A stretch of DNA of 22,201 nucleotides from Atopobium sp. (GTDB lineage Bacteria > Actinomycetota > Coriobacteriia > Coriobacteriales > Atopobiaceae): positions 1 through 22,201 of the forward strand of contig JABZHC010000012.1 in the NCBI GenBank assembly GCA_015259035.1. The letters are read 5' to 3'. The notes under the pieces were generated by a model. That model made no database searches. It was not told the origin of the DNA and saw nothing but the letters and a program-made list of their open reading frames with translations. Both the position numbers and the translations under genes were made by a program. Below, piece by piece: positions 7,538 through 14,272 of this stretch; the stretch's first letter is position 1, and every line of letters begins with the position of its first letter.

Positions 7538-8539
7538 CTACGCGAGAGCGCCCTCAAGAGCCTTGAGGTTCTCGCGCATAACAGAGAGGTAATCCTCGCC
7601 CGCCTTGAGCTCGTCATCAGTAAGTCCCTCAAGTGGATTAAGCTCTTCAACACGAGCGCCTGTTGCCTCAGCAATTGCCTGAGCAACCTTAGGACTTACC
7701 AGTTCCTCCGTAAAAATAACCTTTACATTATGCTCTTTTACGAACTCAGTAATCTCTTTCATTTCTTGAGCATTTGGCTCTGCATCTGCCTCAACACCCT
7801 CGATTGGAATCTGTGTAAGACCATAAGCCTCACATAGATAACCAAATGCCTGGTGAGAAACAACAATGGTCTTGTTAGGTAGTGAATCCAGACCCTTATG
7901 GAACTCATTATCAAGCGTATCAAAGTCTGCATTTGCTTTATCAAGATTGGCAGCATACTCTGACTTGTGCTCAGAGTCCTTCTCAGAAAGTGCATCACAA
8001 ATATTCTTCATCTGAATCTTTGCATTCAGAGGGCTCAGCCAAACGTGAGGATCAGTTCCGCCATGGTCATGATCGTGATCATGGTCATGGTCGTCTTTCT
8101 TCTCCTCATGATCGTGATCATCGTCCTCTTCAAGCTCAAGAAGTTTGACGTCTTTGCTGGTCTCAACTGCTGTAAGTTTTGTGCCAGAACCAAGTCCATC
8201 AAGTACGTCCTTAACCCAGTGCTCCATACCAGCACCGTTGTAAATCAAGAAGTCTGCTTCCTGGATAGTCTTCATATCCTTGCTGGATGGCTCCCAATCA
8301 TGTGGTTCAGTACCTGCTGGAACGAGGCACGTTACCTCAGCATGATCGCCAGCGATGCGCTTTGCAAAATCGTACATAGGATAAAAACTTGCAACAATGC
8401 TGAGCTTCTTCTGGTCTTTATTATCAGAAGCTCCTTCTTGCTTTTGAGCCTCAGGCTTGCAGCCAGCAAGAATAGCACTCACGCCAAAAGCGGAAGCTAC
8501 AAGTGCGCTACGACGAGAAACGGTTGGATTCAAATTCAT
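7538..8539 (-). CDS. znuA: Zinc ABC transporter, substrate-binding lipoprotein (ZnuA-like)
   Basis: A 333-aa cluster A-I metal-binding lipoprotein. The N terminus has SRRSALVASAFGV and a lipobox ILAGC (Cys27), so it should be anchored to the outer face of the membrane. The family ligands are visible: H80 in TEPHDWEPSS, H165 in DPHVWLSP and H229 in VVSHQAFGYL, with an acidic fourth ligand toward the C terminus. A His/Asp-rich loop (about 138-160, DHDHEEKKDDHDHDHDHDHG) is typical of zinc rather than manganese binding proteins. The start at 8539 is set by GGGAG 7 nt upstream and by the signal peptide; a longer frame reaching 8635 would put about 32 residues before it and is rejected. It is the first gene of the znuACB operon, with 25-40 bp between genes. 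Confidence 0.94.
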   Translation of the reverse strand: MNLNPTVSRRSALVASAFGVSAILAGCKPEAQKQEGASDNKDQKKLSIVASFYPMYDFAKRIAGDHAEVTCLVPAGTEPHDWEPSSKDMKTIQEADFLIYNGAGMEHWVKDVLDGLGSGTKLTAVETSKDVKLLELEEDDDHDHEEKKDDHDHDHDHDHGGTDPHVWLSPLNAKIQMKNICDALSEKDSEHKSEYAANLDKANADFDTLDNEFHKGLDSLPNKTIVVSHQAFGYLCEAYGLTQIPIEGVEADAEPNAQEMKEITEFVKEHNVKVIFTEELVSPKVAQAIAEATGARVEELNPLEGLTDDELKAGEDYLSVMRENLKALEGALA

Positions 8540-8627
8540 GTTACATCTCCCAAAACTATAAAAACCAATACGGTGTAGTGCCAAATTTTTCAAACAAAAT
8601 CGTGCGATTGTCCTCACTACCAAGCAT

Positions 8628-8653
8628 AAAAACATGGCGAGAAACCCATGTTT
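8628..8653 (-). terminator. Weak terminator-like hairpin in the znuA leader
   Basis: On the minus strand AAACATGG and CCATGTTT form an 8-bp perfect stem with an 8-nt loop, running into five T residues (8632-8628). It is AT-rich, so termination would be modest. It could act as an attenuator before znuA or end transcripts from the DUF3290/DUF421 side. The loop-stem border contains the recurring TTCTCGCC 8-mer. Confidence 0.4.
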
Positions 8654-8723
8654 CTCCTCACTTCTTTGCCTTTCTACTCACTTCTCATCATCTGAGCATG
8701 CATTCATACTTCCCCTTTAGCAC

Positions 8724-8755
8724 GAAAGCGGGCTGTCTTCCGACAGTCCGCTTTC
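8724..8755 (-). other. Leader hairpin upstream of znuA
   Basis: GAAAGCGG-n-CTGTC pairs with GACAG-n-CCGCTTTC across a 4-nt loop, GGAA on the minus strand (a GNRA tetraloop). There is one A-C mismatch on that strand (G-U on the other). Flanking TTTAG/CTAAA could extend the stem. It would lie at the very 5' end of a transcript from the candidate znuA promoter, or could act as a U-poor terminator behind the DUF421 gene. Confidence 0.55.
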
Positions 8756-8769
8756 TAAAAGTTAGCCTT

Positions 8770-8795
8770 AGTATACATATTCCAATTAAAGTCAA
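8770..8795 (-). promoter_or_regulatory. Candidate znuA promoter (-10 TATACT)
   Basis: TATACT at 8775-8770 is a good -10 hexamer. TTGACT lies 14 bp upstream, shorter than the usual 16-18 bp, so either the promoter is weak and factor-dependent or the -35 is fortuitous. Operator-like palindromes lie immediately upstream. Confidence 0.4.
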
Positions 8796-8865
8796 CGAAA
8801 AATTTTTTATCTTTTCCGCAAACGGAATTGGAATAAACAGGTTAACTGTTTTATCTCTTGCCAAC

Positions 8866-9510
8866 CTACTGATCTTTCTCCGCATACGGAGTAATAATCA
8901 GATTTCCACTATTATACTCACCCAAATAAACCTCTGAAGCAGACTTATAACCTTGATGCTCAAGTTCTCTTTCAAGCCAATTCTCTTCCAGGTCCAGCGT
9001 CTCAAGAATGTTTGTCTGAACTTGTCCGTCAGTAATAAGCGGGAATCTAACGTTCTCTTCTCCATTTTTAACAATAATCAACTGTCCATTTTGTTCAAGA
9101 ATGGCACGCTTAACGTCTGAGATATAATTCACTCCTGCCTGGCGAAGCTTCAACGACACATCGTAGGCAGTGAGACCCATAGACCTACAGTTGTCTACAA
9201 GCAGCTTGCCCTTATCAATAACAATAACAGGACGTCCATCAATCAACTGCTTGACCAGCATATTGTTTGTTCTCAACCATTTGAGAACCATAACAATAAT
9301 GAGCCAAATAAGCAGGACAAGAGTGAACTGCAAAATGGTAATTGAACTGTTGTAGATCATGCCACCAACAATGCCGCCAAGTACAAAGTTTTGAACCTGG
9401 TCAATTGCTGCAGTTGGTGCTAGGTTTCCTTTTCCGCTGACGTTAATTGCCAGAACAAGCGAGAAAAGACCGATGCACAATTTAATGGCAACTTCTAAAT
9501 AAAAGTTCAT
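8866..9510 (-). CDS. DUF421 family membrane protein (YetF-like)
   Basis: A 214-aa protein of the DUF421 family (YetF/YcaP-like). Three membrane segments fill the N-terminal third (about residues 5-25, 40-58 and 60-80; LQFTLVLLIWLIIVMVLKWL is the clearest). A cytoplasmic domain with the family's typical GRPVIVIDKGKL stretch (about 92-103), LRQAGVNYISDVKRAILEQNGQLIIVK and a C-terminal extension follows. The ATG at 9510 has AGGAG 8 nt upstream, inside the end of the DUF3290 gene that stops 4 bp before it, so the two are coupled. The biochemical role of the family is not established; I assign none. Confidence 0.88.
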   Translation of the reverse strand: MNFYLEVAIKLCIGLFSLVLAINVSGKGNLAPTAAIDQVQNFVLGGIVGGMIYNSSITILQFTLVLLIWLIIVMVLKWLRTNNMLVKQLIDGRPVIVIDKGKLLVDNCRSMGLTAYDVSLKLRQAGVNYISDVKRAILEQNGQLIIVKNGEENVRFPLITDGQVQTNILETLDLEENWLERELEHQGYKSASEVYLGEYNSGNLIITPYAEKDQ

Positions 9511-9514
9511 CGAT

Positions 9515-9958
9515 CTACTCCTCTACATGCTTAATGTCATTACCAATGAGATTGATCTGCTCAATAACATAGTCATTCTCGGTATTTTTCAAAACGTGAT
9601 AATACTTACCGTCAACCTCAAGATACGAGGGATTTCCTTGGCTATCAAAGGCAACGTACACGTGGTCAAAATCAACCTCAAGACGTCGAGCGAAGCTTTC
9701 TTGTGAGGAAACAATTGACTCATAGTGCTTACTTGTCTGATTGACCTCTAGCACACGATCAAGCTGTAGAAGTCCAAGAAAGATTAATGAGAACAGCGCA
9801 ATAAGCGCCAGCTCACGATACTTAGAATTCTTTCTATCGCGCATGTAATGCACAAGCGAGAAGATCATTAGAAGTGCAACAAGGCCAAATAGAACAAGCT
9901 GAGTCCAGTCAAATACTGTTGCATGGTGAATTAAATAGTTATGGGAATAGAACTCCAT
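9515..9958 (-). CDS. DUF3290 family membrane protein
   Basis: A 147-aa protein matching the DUF3290 family, which commonly sits next to a DUF421 protein in Gram-positive genomes. Two membrane segments are visible (about 20-38, VLFGLVALLMIFSLVHYM, and 49-65, LALIALFSLIFLGLLQL), separated by a short basic loop RDRKNSKYR. A soluble C-terminal part with DFDHVYVAFDSQGNPSYLEV follows. The ATG at 9958 is preceded by AAAGGA. nagA ends 37 bp upstream on the same strand with no terminator between them, so it may be read with the amino-sugar operon. The function is unknown; the pair probably forms a membrane complex. Confidence 0.82.
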   Translation of the reverse strand: MEFYSHNYLIHHATVFDWTQLVLFGLVALLMIFSLVHYMRDRKNSKYRELALIALFSLIFLGLLQLDRVLEVNQTSKHYESIVSSQESFARRLEVDFDHVYVAFDSQGNPSYLEVDGKYYHVLKNTENDYVIEQINLIGNDIKHVEE

Positions 9959-9995
9959 AGGCTTCCTTTAGTTTGCATTACTCAAGATTTGCTGC

Positions 9996-11162
9996 TTAAG
10001 CCTTGTAAACGCTCTTTCCTCCAAGGAACGTCTCTTCAAGCTGAAGATCTTTTGTAACAACAATAAAGTCAGCATCATATCCAGGACGGATGAAGCCACA
10101 AACATCATCAATTCCACAAGAGCGAGCTGGGTTTTCTGAAGCCATACGAACCGCTTCTTCAGCAGAAACAATACCCCAGTCAAAGACGTTCTTCACGCCT
10201 TCAAACAGACGAAGGATTGAACCAGCAAGGCTATGAGACTCATCCATCAGACGAGCAGTTCCGCCTTCAACAACAACAGGGAAATCGCCAAGTTTGTACT
10301 GTCCATTAGGCATACCACCTGCACGCATGCAGTCTGTAATAAGAACGGTATGGTCATATCCCTTTGCATTTACCAGAGCACGGACTGCAATAGGATTAAG
10401 GTGATGGCCGTCGCAAATAGCCTCTGCATAGGTACCGTGGGTGGTCATTGCAGCACCAACCATACCTGGCTCACGGTGGTGAAGACCGCTCATGCCGTTA
10501 TAGGTATGAACAAAAATGTCTGCACCAGCGTTTACGCAGGCAAGAGCTTCCTCATACGTTGCATCGGAGTGACCAAGTGCCACATGAACACCGCGGTCTG
10601 CCATCTCTGCACAGAACTCTGGAGCGCCATCGCGCTCTGGAGCAATAGCAATCTTGGCAATCCAACCGTCAGCGCGCTCCTGCCACTCATCAAAGACCTC
10701 TACATCTGGATCAAGGAAGTACGCAGGATTCTGGGCACCCTTGTGTTTCTCGGTAAAGAAAGGTCCCTCCAGGAAGATGCCCTGGATGCGAGCAGCGTCA
10801 ATGCCGTTTGCCGCAATTCCCTCTGCTGCATCAGCAACGGACTCACAAGCATCACCGGTCTGCTGAACGCTTGCGGTTAGTGTTGTTGGAAGCCAAGAAG
10901 TTACACCGTTAGAGAGCAAACCCTGGGCAATCTCAATAACGCCATCAGGATCGCAGTCCATAATATCGTGGTCCAGGAAGCCGTGGATATGGGTATCAAC
11001 AAGGCCAGGTGCCACCCAAGAACCAGTGCGGTCAATAATCTCGCAGTCTGGCTTCTCTTTAGTGAAATGACCAAATACACCGTCTTCTACGAGCAAATAT
11101 CCTGGACCAGAAGTTGCTCCTGGCAAAAAGAACTTATCTGCTTTAACTGCAAATGTACTCAT
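9996..11162 (-). CDS. nagA: N-acetylglucosamine/N-acetylgalactosamine-6-phosphate deacetylase
   Basis: A 388-aa amidohydrolase-superfamily enzyme that removes the acetyl group from N-acetylhexosamine 6-phosphate in the cytoplasm. Motifs, numbered from MSTFAVKADK: metal-binding H58-x-H60 (GLVDTHIHGF), E132 (FLEGPFF), H198 (ALGHSDATYEEA), H219 (FVHTYNGMSGLHHREPG) and the catalytic Asp D277 (VLITDCMRAGG). The start at 11162 has GAGG 7 nt upstream; a longer form to 11183 lacks an equally good site. It closes the PTS-GntR-agaS-nagA operon, so N-acetylgalactosamine-6-phosphate is the likeliest substrate (an AgaA role). Sequence alone cannot separate this from NagA on N-acetylglucosamine-6-phosphate. 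Confidence 0.95.
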   Translation of the reverse strand: MSTFAVKADKFFLPGATSGPGYLLVEDGVFGHFTKEKPDCEIIDRTGSWVAPGLVDTHIHGFLDHDIMDCDPDGVIEIAQGLLSNGVTSWLPTTLTASVQQTGDACESVADAAEGIAANGIDAARIQGIFLEGPFFTEKHKGAQNPAYFLDPDVEVFDEWQERADGWIAKIAIAPERDGAPEFCAEMADRGVHVALGHSDATYEEALACVNAGADIFVHTYNGMSGLHHREPGMVGAAMTTHGTYAEAICDGHHLNPIAVRALVNAKGYDHTVLITDCMRAGGMPNGQYKLGDFPVVVEGGTARLMDESHSLAGSILRLFEGVKNVFDWGIVSAEEAVRMASENPARSCGIDDVCGFIRPGYDADFIVVTKDLQLEETFLGGKSVYKA

Positions 11163-11181
11163 ACGTACCTCAATCATTCTC

Positions 11182-11208
11182 AAAAGGACGCGCCATAGGC
11201 ACGTCCTT
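11182..11208 (-). terminator. Terminator-like hairpin between agaS and nagA
   Basis: On the minus strand AAGGACGTGCC pairs with GGCGCGTCCTT (one U-G pair) around a 3-nt loop, running into TTTTG. The pairing is complete only in minus-strand RNA. The run of T is short, so this may be a partial terminator that lowers nagA expression relative to agaS. Confidence 0.6.
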
Positions 11209-11219
11209 CTTAGTAATTC

Positions 11220-12386
11220 CTATAGTGAGTGAATTGTAACACCCTTAACCACTCGATTAACCTGACCAGTTGGAGAAGGTGTGTCCGGTTTGTTATTGAC
11301 ACGAACTGAGTTCAAGAGTGCCACCACTTGAGCAACCATTACAAAAGGCAGAGCCAAATAAGGTGCTGGTAGAGGCTCTGTAAATACTGGAAGACTAAAC
11401 GTTCTTCCCGTAAAGTTTGTTGCCCCCTCTTGCTCAATACCAATGGTCAGAGCAGCAATCTGGTCTCCCTTAATCTCGTCAAGAATATCCAGATCATATT
11501 GACGCGTATAAGGGTTATTGGAAACAAAATCAAACACCAGGGTGTGCTCGTCGACAAACGACTTTGGTCCGTGACGATATCCCATCGAGGAATCCCACGA
11601 CGTTGCATTAATACCAGCTGCAAGCTCCAAAATCTTAAGCTGAGCCTCATGAGCAAGACCCACAAAAGGACCAGAACCCAGATAAGTAATGCGGTTGAAA
11701 TCGCTCTTGAGCCACTCAGCAATCTCTTCCTCGCGCTCAATTACCTGCCTACCCAGCTCAGAAGCATCAGAAATCCATGCCTTCTTCTGTGAGTCATCAG
11801 CACTATCAAATACCAGCGTTGCAAGAAGTGTCATACAGCTATAAGAGCCGGTCATAGCAAAGCCCTGGTCATTTGCACCAGGAATAAGAAGAAGCAATGT
11901 ATCGTCTTTACCTGCGGATTCAACGGCAAGTTTTCCTTCAGGAGCGCAGGTAATATTGATAAGCAAAAGATTTTTAACAATCTTGCGAGCAATATTTACT
12001 GCAGCAAGACTCTCTGGACTATTACCAGAGCGCGCAAAAGAAACCAAGACCGTTGGGTCATCTGGATCAAGGCTGCCATAAGGATCAGAAACAATATCAG
12101 TAGTTGCAACAGACGCAAACTCAAAAGAGCTCTTCTCGCCATGAGAACGAAGATACGGAGTAATGGTATCGCCTACATATGCCGAGGTACCTGCACCCGT
12201 AAAGACCACGCGGGTACGACGACCCTCGCCAAGATTGCGAGCACGCTCGACAAACTCTTTAATTGCAGAAAGGTTCTCCTGATAAATGCCAAAGGTAGAT
12301 ACCCAAAGCTCAGGCTGCTGCTTAATCTCGGCAGTTGTAATATGAGCGCCTAGTGCCTTTAGCTCTTCTTGGCTCTTCTTAAACAT
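11220..12386 (-). CDS. agaS: AgaS-type SIS-domain sugar isomerase/deaminase (galactosamine-6-phosphate)
   Basis: A 388-aa protein with two SIS (sugar isomerase) domains, matching AgaS in length and order. The first domain has VVFTGAGTSAYVGDTI near residue 65 and VLVSFARSGNSPES near 115. The second has ITYLGSGPFVGLAHEAQLKILELAAG around 230-255 and SSMGYRHGPKSFVDE around 263-277. AgaS converts galactosamine-6-phosphate to tagatose-6-phosphate with release of ammonia. The context supports this: a GntR regulator upstream, NagA-like deacetylase downstream, and a kinase/aldolase pair divergently placed that would process tagatose phosphates. The ATG at 12386 follows AAGGGAT. The assignment over other SIS proteins (such as GlmS-like deaminases) rests on length and neighbourhood. 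Confidence 0.9.
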   Translation of the reverse strand: MFKKSQEELKALGAHITTAEIKQQPELWVSTFGIYQENLSAIKEFVERARNLGEGRRTRVVFTGAGTSAYVGDTITPYLRSHGEKSSFEFASVATTDIVSDPYGSLDPDDPTVLVSFARSGNSPESLAAVNIARKIVKNLLLINITCAPEGKLAVESAGKDDTLLLLIPGANDQGFAMTGSYSCMTLLATLVFDSADDSQKKAWISDASELGRQVIEREEEIAEWLKSDFNRITYLGSGPFVGLAHEAQLKILELAAGINATSWDSSMGYRHGPKSFVDEHTLVFDFVSNNPYTRQYDLDILDEIKGDQIAALTIGIEQEGATNFTGRTFSLPVFTEPLPAPYLALPFVMVAQVVALLNSVRVNNKPDTPSPTGQVNRVVKGVTIHSL

Positions 12387-12408
12387 TGATATCCCTTCTC
12401 ACAGCTAT

Positions 12409-13137
12409 TTAACTGCGTGTATGTACAATTTTGTATCTAAACTGATCCGCACGAGCCACGCTTAGTGTGAACTCAACAATGATATTTCTGTCATTGTACG
12501 TGGTGCGTGTGAGACTCAAAACAGGCGAGCCTTCAGAAATTTGCAATAAAGTGGCGTCATCCGAGCGAGCAATTGAAGCCTTGAACTCCTCTTCTGCTAC
12601 ACCAATCTTTATGTTGTAGTCTTCTTCAAAAATTTGGTAGAGAGATTTTTGCTCAACATCATGAGCAGTAAGCGAGAAAAACTGTGAAACTGGAAGATAC
12701 GTTACTTCCAGCATCATAGGCACGTCATCGGCACTTCTTAAACGCTTGATGCGGAAGAGTTTCTCGCCAAGAATAACGTGCATATGCTGGGCTAAGAACT
12801 TATTAGCCTCAATAGTGTCAAACTCCAGAATAGTTGTCTTAGGAACTCGACCTAACTGACGCTGCTGGTCAGTAAAGCTATAGCCTCCCATAAGGTCTGT
12901 TGCACGTTCAGAGACGTCTGCAACAAAGGTACCGCGGCCACGCTGGCGATAAATGAGCCCCATGTGTTCAAGCTCTTGCAGGGCAAGTCTTACCGTGGTG
13001 CGAGAAAGTCCGTAGGAATCGGAGAGTTCACGCTCAGAAGGAAGTGGATCATCTGGATCCATCTCGTTCTCAATACGATAGCGCAGCATATTTGCTAGCT
13101 GCTCGTAGAGTGGCTGTCTTCCCATAAACGTTGTCAT
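12409..13137 (-). CDS. GntR/UTRA (HutC-type) transcriptional regulator of the amino-sugar operon
   Basis: A 242-aa regulator with an N-terminal GntR winged helix-turn-helix (about 8-76; PLYEQLANMLRYRIE, LPSERELSDSYGLSRTTVRLALQELEHMGLIYRQRGRGTFVA) and a C-terminal UTRA ligand-binding domain (about 95-240; YLPVSQFFSL, ILEFDTIEANK). This is the layout of AgaR/NagR/DasR-type repressors that sense sugar phosphates such as GalN-6-P or GlcN-6-P. I use the ATG at 13137 with AGGAG 7 nt before it; a TTG one codon upstream is in frame but worse. Its gene begins just after a terminator hairpin, so expression probably comes from read-through. A candidate operator lies at 16629-16640. Confidence 0.93.
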   Translation of the reverse strand: MTTFMGRQPLYEQLANMLRYRIENEMDPDDPLPSERELSDSYGLSRTTVRLALQELEHMGLIYRQRGRGTFVADVSERATDLMGGYSFTDQQRQLGRVPKTTILEFDTIEANKFLAQHMHVILGEKLFRIKRLRSADDVPMMLEVTYLPVSQFFSLTAHDVEQKSLYQIFEEDYNIKIGVAEEEFKASIARSDDATLLQISEGSPVLSLTRTTYNDRNIIVEFTLSVARADQFRYKIVHTRS

Positions 13138-13149
13138 CAAAACTCTCCT

Positions 13150-13184
13150 ATAAAAGACGGGTGCCCACTAAGTGGACACCCGTC
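13150..13184 (-). terminator. Intrinsic terminator between PTS IID and the GntR gene
   Basis: On the minus strand GACGGGTGTCCAC pairs with GTGGGCACCCGTC (13 bp, one U-G pair) around a 3-nt loop, followed by TTTTAT (13155-13150). The AGGAG of the GntR gene starts directly after the T-run, leaving no room for a separate promoter. It probably splits the operon into a strongly expressed PTS part and a weaker downstream part. Confidence 0.85.
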
Positions 13185-13192
13185 ACACTTAC

Positions 13193-14272
13193 TTAACCCC
13201 AAATATATGGGAGAACGCCAAAGCCAGAACCAAGAAGTGCAATTACCAGAAGCAGGCAGATGCACATGATTGGAGTCCAGTTACGCTTTGCCATGAGATA
13301 GTACAGGCAAAGGGTAAGAGCCAGTGGGATAAGCTTTGGGCAAACGCCGTCGAGGATCTTCTGGATGTCAATGGAGACAGGAGAAGTAACTTCCTCGCCA
13401 ACAGTTACCAGGTTAACACCGTTGCCGACTGGAGCAATAGCAGTAGTGCCGTCCTTGCCGTCAGCAGTCTTGCCGCCGATGAACTTAACGGACTCAGGAT
13501 TCTTCTTGTAGTCAGAATAAGAACCCTCAGCAAAGAGTGCCTTGTCATACTGACCAGAAGCAAGCTGCTCGTCAGAAAGAGTTACCTGAGAAAGAACAAC
13601 GCTGTGTGTCTCACCGTTAGGGATATTTGCGCCAGCGCCAAGCTTGGTTCCACCGTAGCAGACAACCAGGCAGCCAACAACAAAGACGCCCAGGATAGAA
13701 GCAGCACGAGTGAACTCTTTTGCGTTCTCGGTGAGCAGGGTAATTGCGTCAGTACCCATCTTGTAAGAAAGATTCATCAGCCAATAACGTACAGCAAACT
13801 GTGCGATGTTGAAGATGATAAGGAACAAGAATGGTGCAAAGACATTGCCAGAAATTGCCATGTTAGAGGTAATACCAGCAGTAATTGGAACAAGGGTGAA
13901 CCAGAACAGTGCGTCACCAATGCCGCCCAGAGGACCCATTGCAGAAACGCGGACTGCACGAATGGTTGGGATATCCAGCTTGTTCTGCTCAAGAGAGAGA
14001 ACAATACCCATAACAAAAGTGACCAAGAATGGGTGCGTGTTGTAGAACTCAAGGTTGTGACTCATGGAAGCAGCAAGGTCATCCTTGTTGTCGCCGTGAA
14101 TCTTCTCAAGACCAGGGAGGATACCGTAGAGCCAACCAGCTGCCTGCATTCTCTCGTAGTTGAAGGAAGCCTGCAGGAACAGGGAGCGCCATACCATCTT
14201 GTTGAGCGTCTTCTGATCAAGTGGCTCAGCAGGAGTGGTGTTCTGATAGGTATCAGGAATATTAAATGCCAT
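13193..14272 (-). CDS. PTS mannose/sorbose/GalNAc-family IID component, enlarged
   Basis: A 359-aa IID membrane subunit that with IIC forms the sugar channel of a mannose-family PTS. Family signatures include NYERMQAAGWLYGILPGLEKIHG (36-60), EFYNTHPFLVTFVMGIVLSLE (75-95) and AMGPLGGIGDALFWFTLVPI (111-130). The C-terminal end matches the usual IDIQKILDGVCPKLIPLALTL pattern. The protein is longer than the usual 270-300 aa: residues about 209-300 form a hydrophilic insert between the last membrane regions. The start at 14272 has GGAGGTGA 8 nt upstream and overlaps the IIC stop by 11 bp. The GalNAc preference is inferred from the operon and not from this subunit. Confidence 0.93.
   Translation of the reverse strand: MAFNIPDTYQNTTPAEPLDQKTLNKMVWRSLFLQASFNYERMQAAGWLYGILPGLEKIHGDNKDDLAASMSHNLEFYNTHPFLVTFVMGIVLSLEQNKLDIPTIRAVRVSAMGPLGGIGDALFWFTLVPITAGITSNMAISGNVFAPFLFLIIFNIAQFAVRYWLMNLSYKMGTDAITLLTENAKEFTRAASILGVFVVGCLVVCYGGTKLGAGANIPNGETHSVVLSQVTLSDEQLASGQYDKALFAEGSYSDYKKNPESVKFIGGKTADGKDGTTAIAPVGNGVNLVTVGEEVTSPVSIDIQKILDGVCPKLIPLALTLCLYYLMAKRNWTPIMCICLLLVIALLGSGFGVLPYIWG

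Larger units (their letters stand above)
8540..8865 (-). promoter_or_regulatory. Upstream control region and long leader of the znu operon
   Basis: A 326-bp stretch with no gene. In minus-strand order it holds: a dyad AAACAG-N5-CTGTTT (8835-8851); TTCCG-CAAA-CGGAA (8814-8827); a 10-bp inverted repeat (8826-8835 with 8778-8787); a -10-like TATACT (8775-8770) with TTGACT at 8795-8790, whose 14-bp spacer is too short for a good sigma-70 site; a 14-bp hairpin (8724-8755); a 9-mer direct repeat CTCACTTCT at 8657 and 8677; and a weak terminator-like hairpin (8628-8653). The leader would be about 220 nt. Metal-responsive control is inferred from the position only. Confidence 0.5.

Noticed and set aside
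8045..8125. CATGGTCAT/GATCGTGATC repeats within znuA, looking like a short tandem repeat
   Set aside because: They are the His-Asp codons of the metal-binding loop (DHDHDH), not a noncoding repeat or CRISPR.
8540..8635. Longer znuA start giving 32 extra residues
   Set aside because: It would bury the lipoprotein signal peptide; the ATG at 8539 has a good ribosome-binding site.
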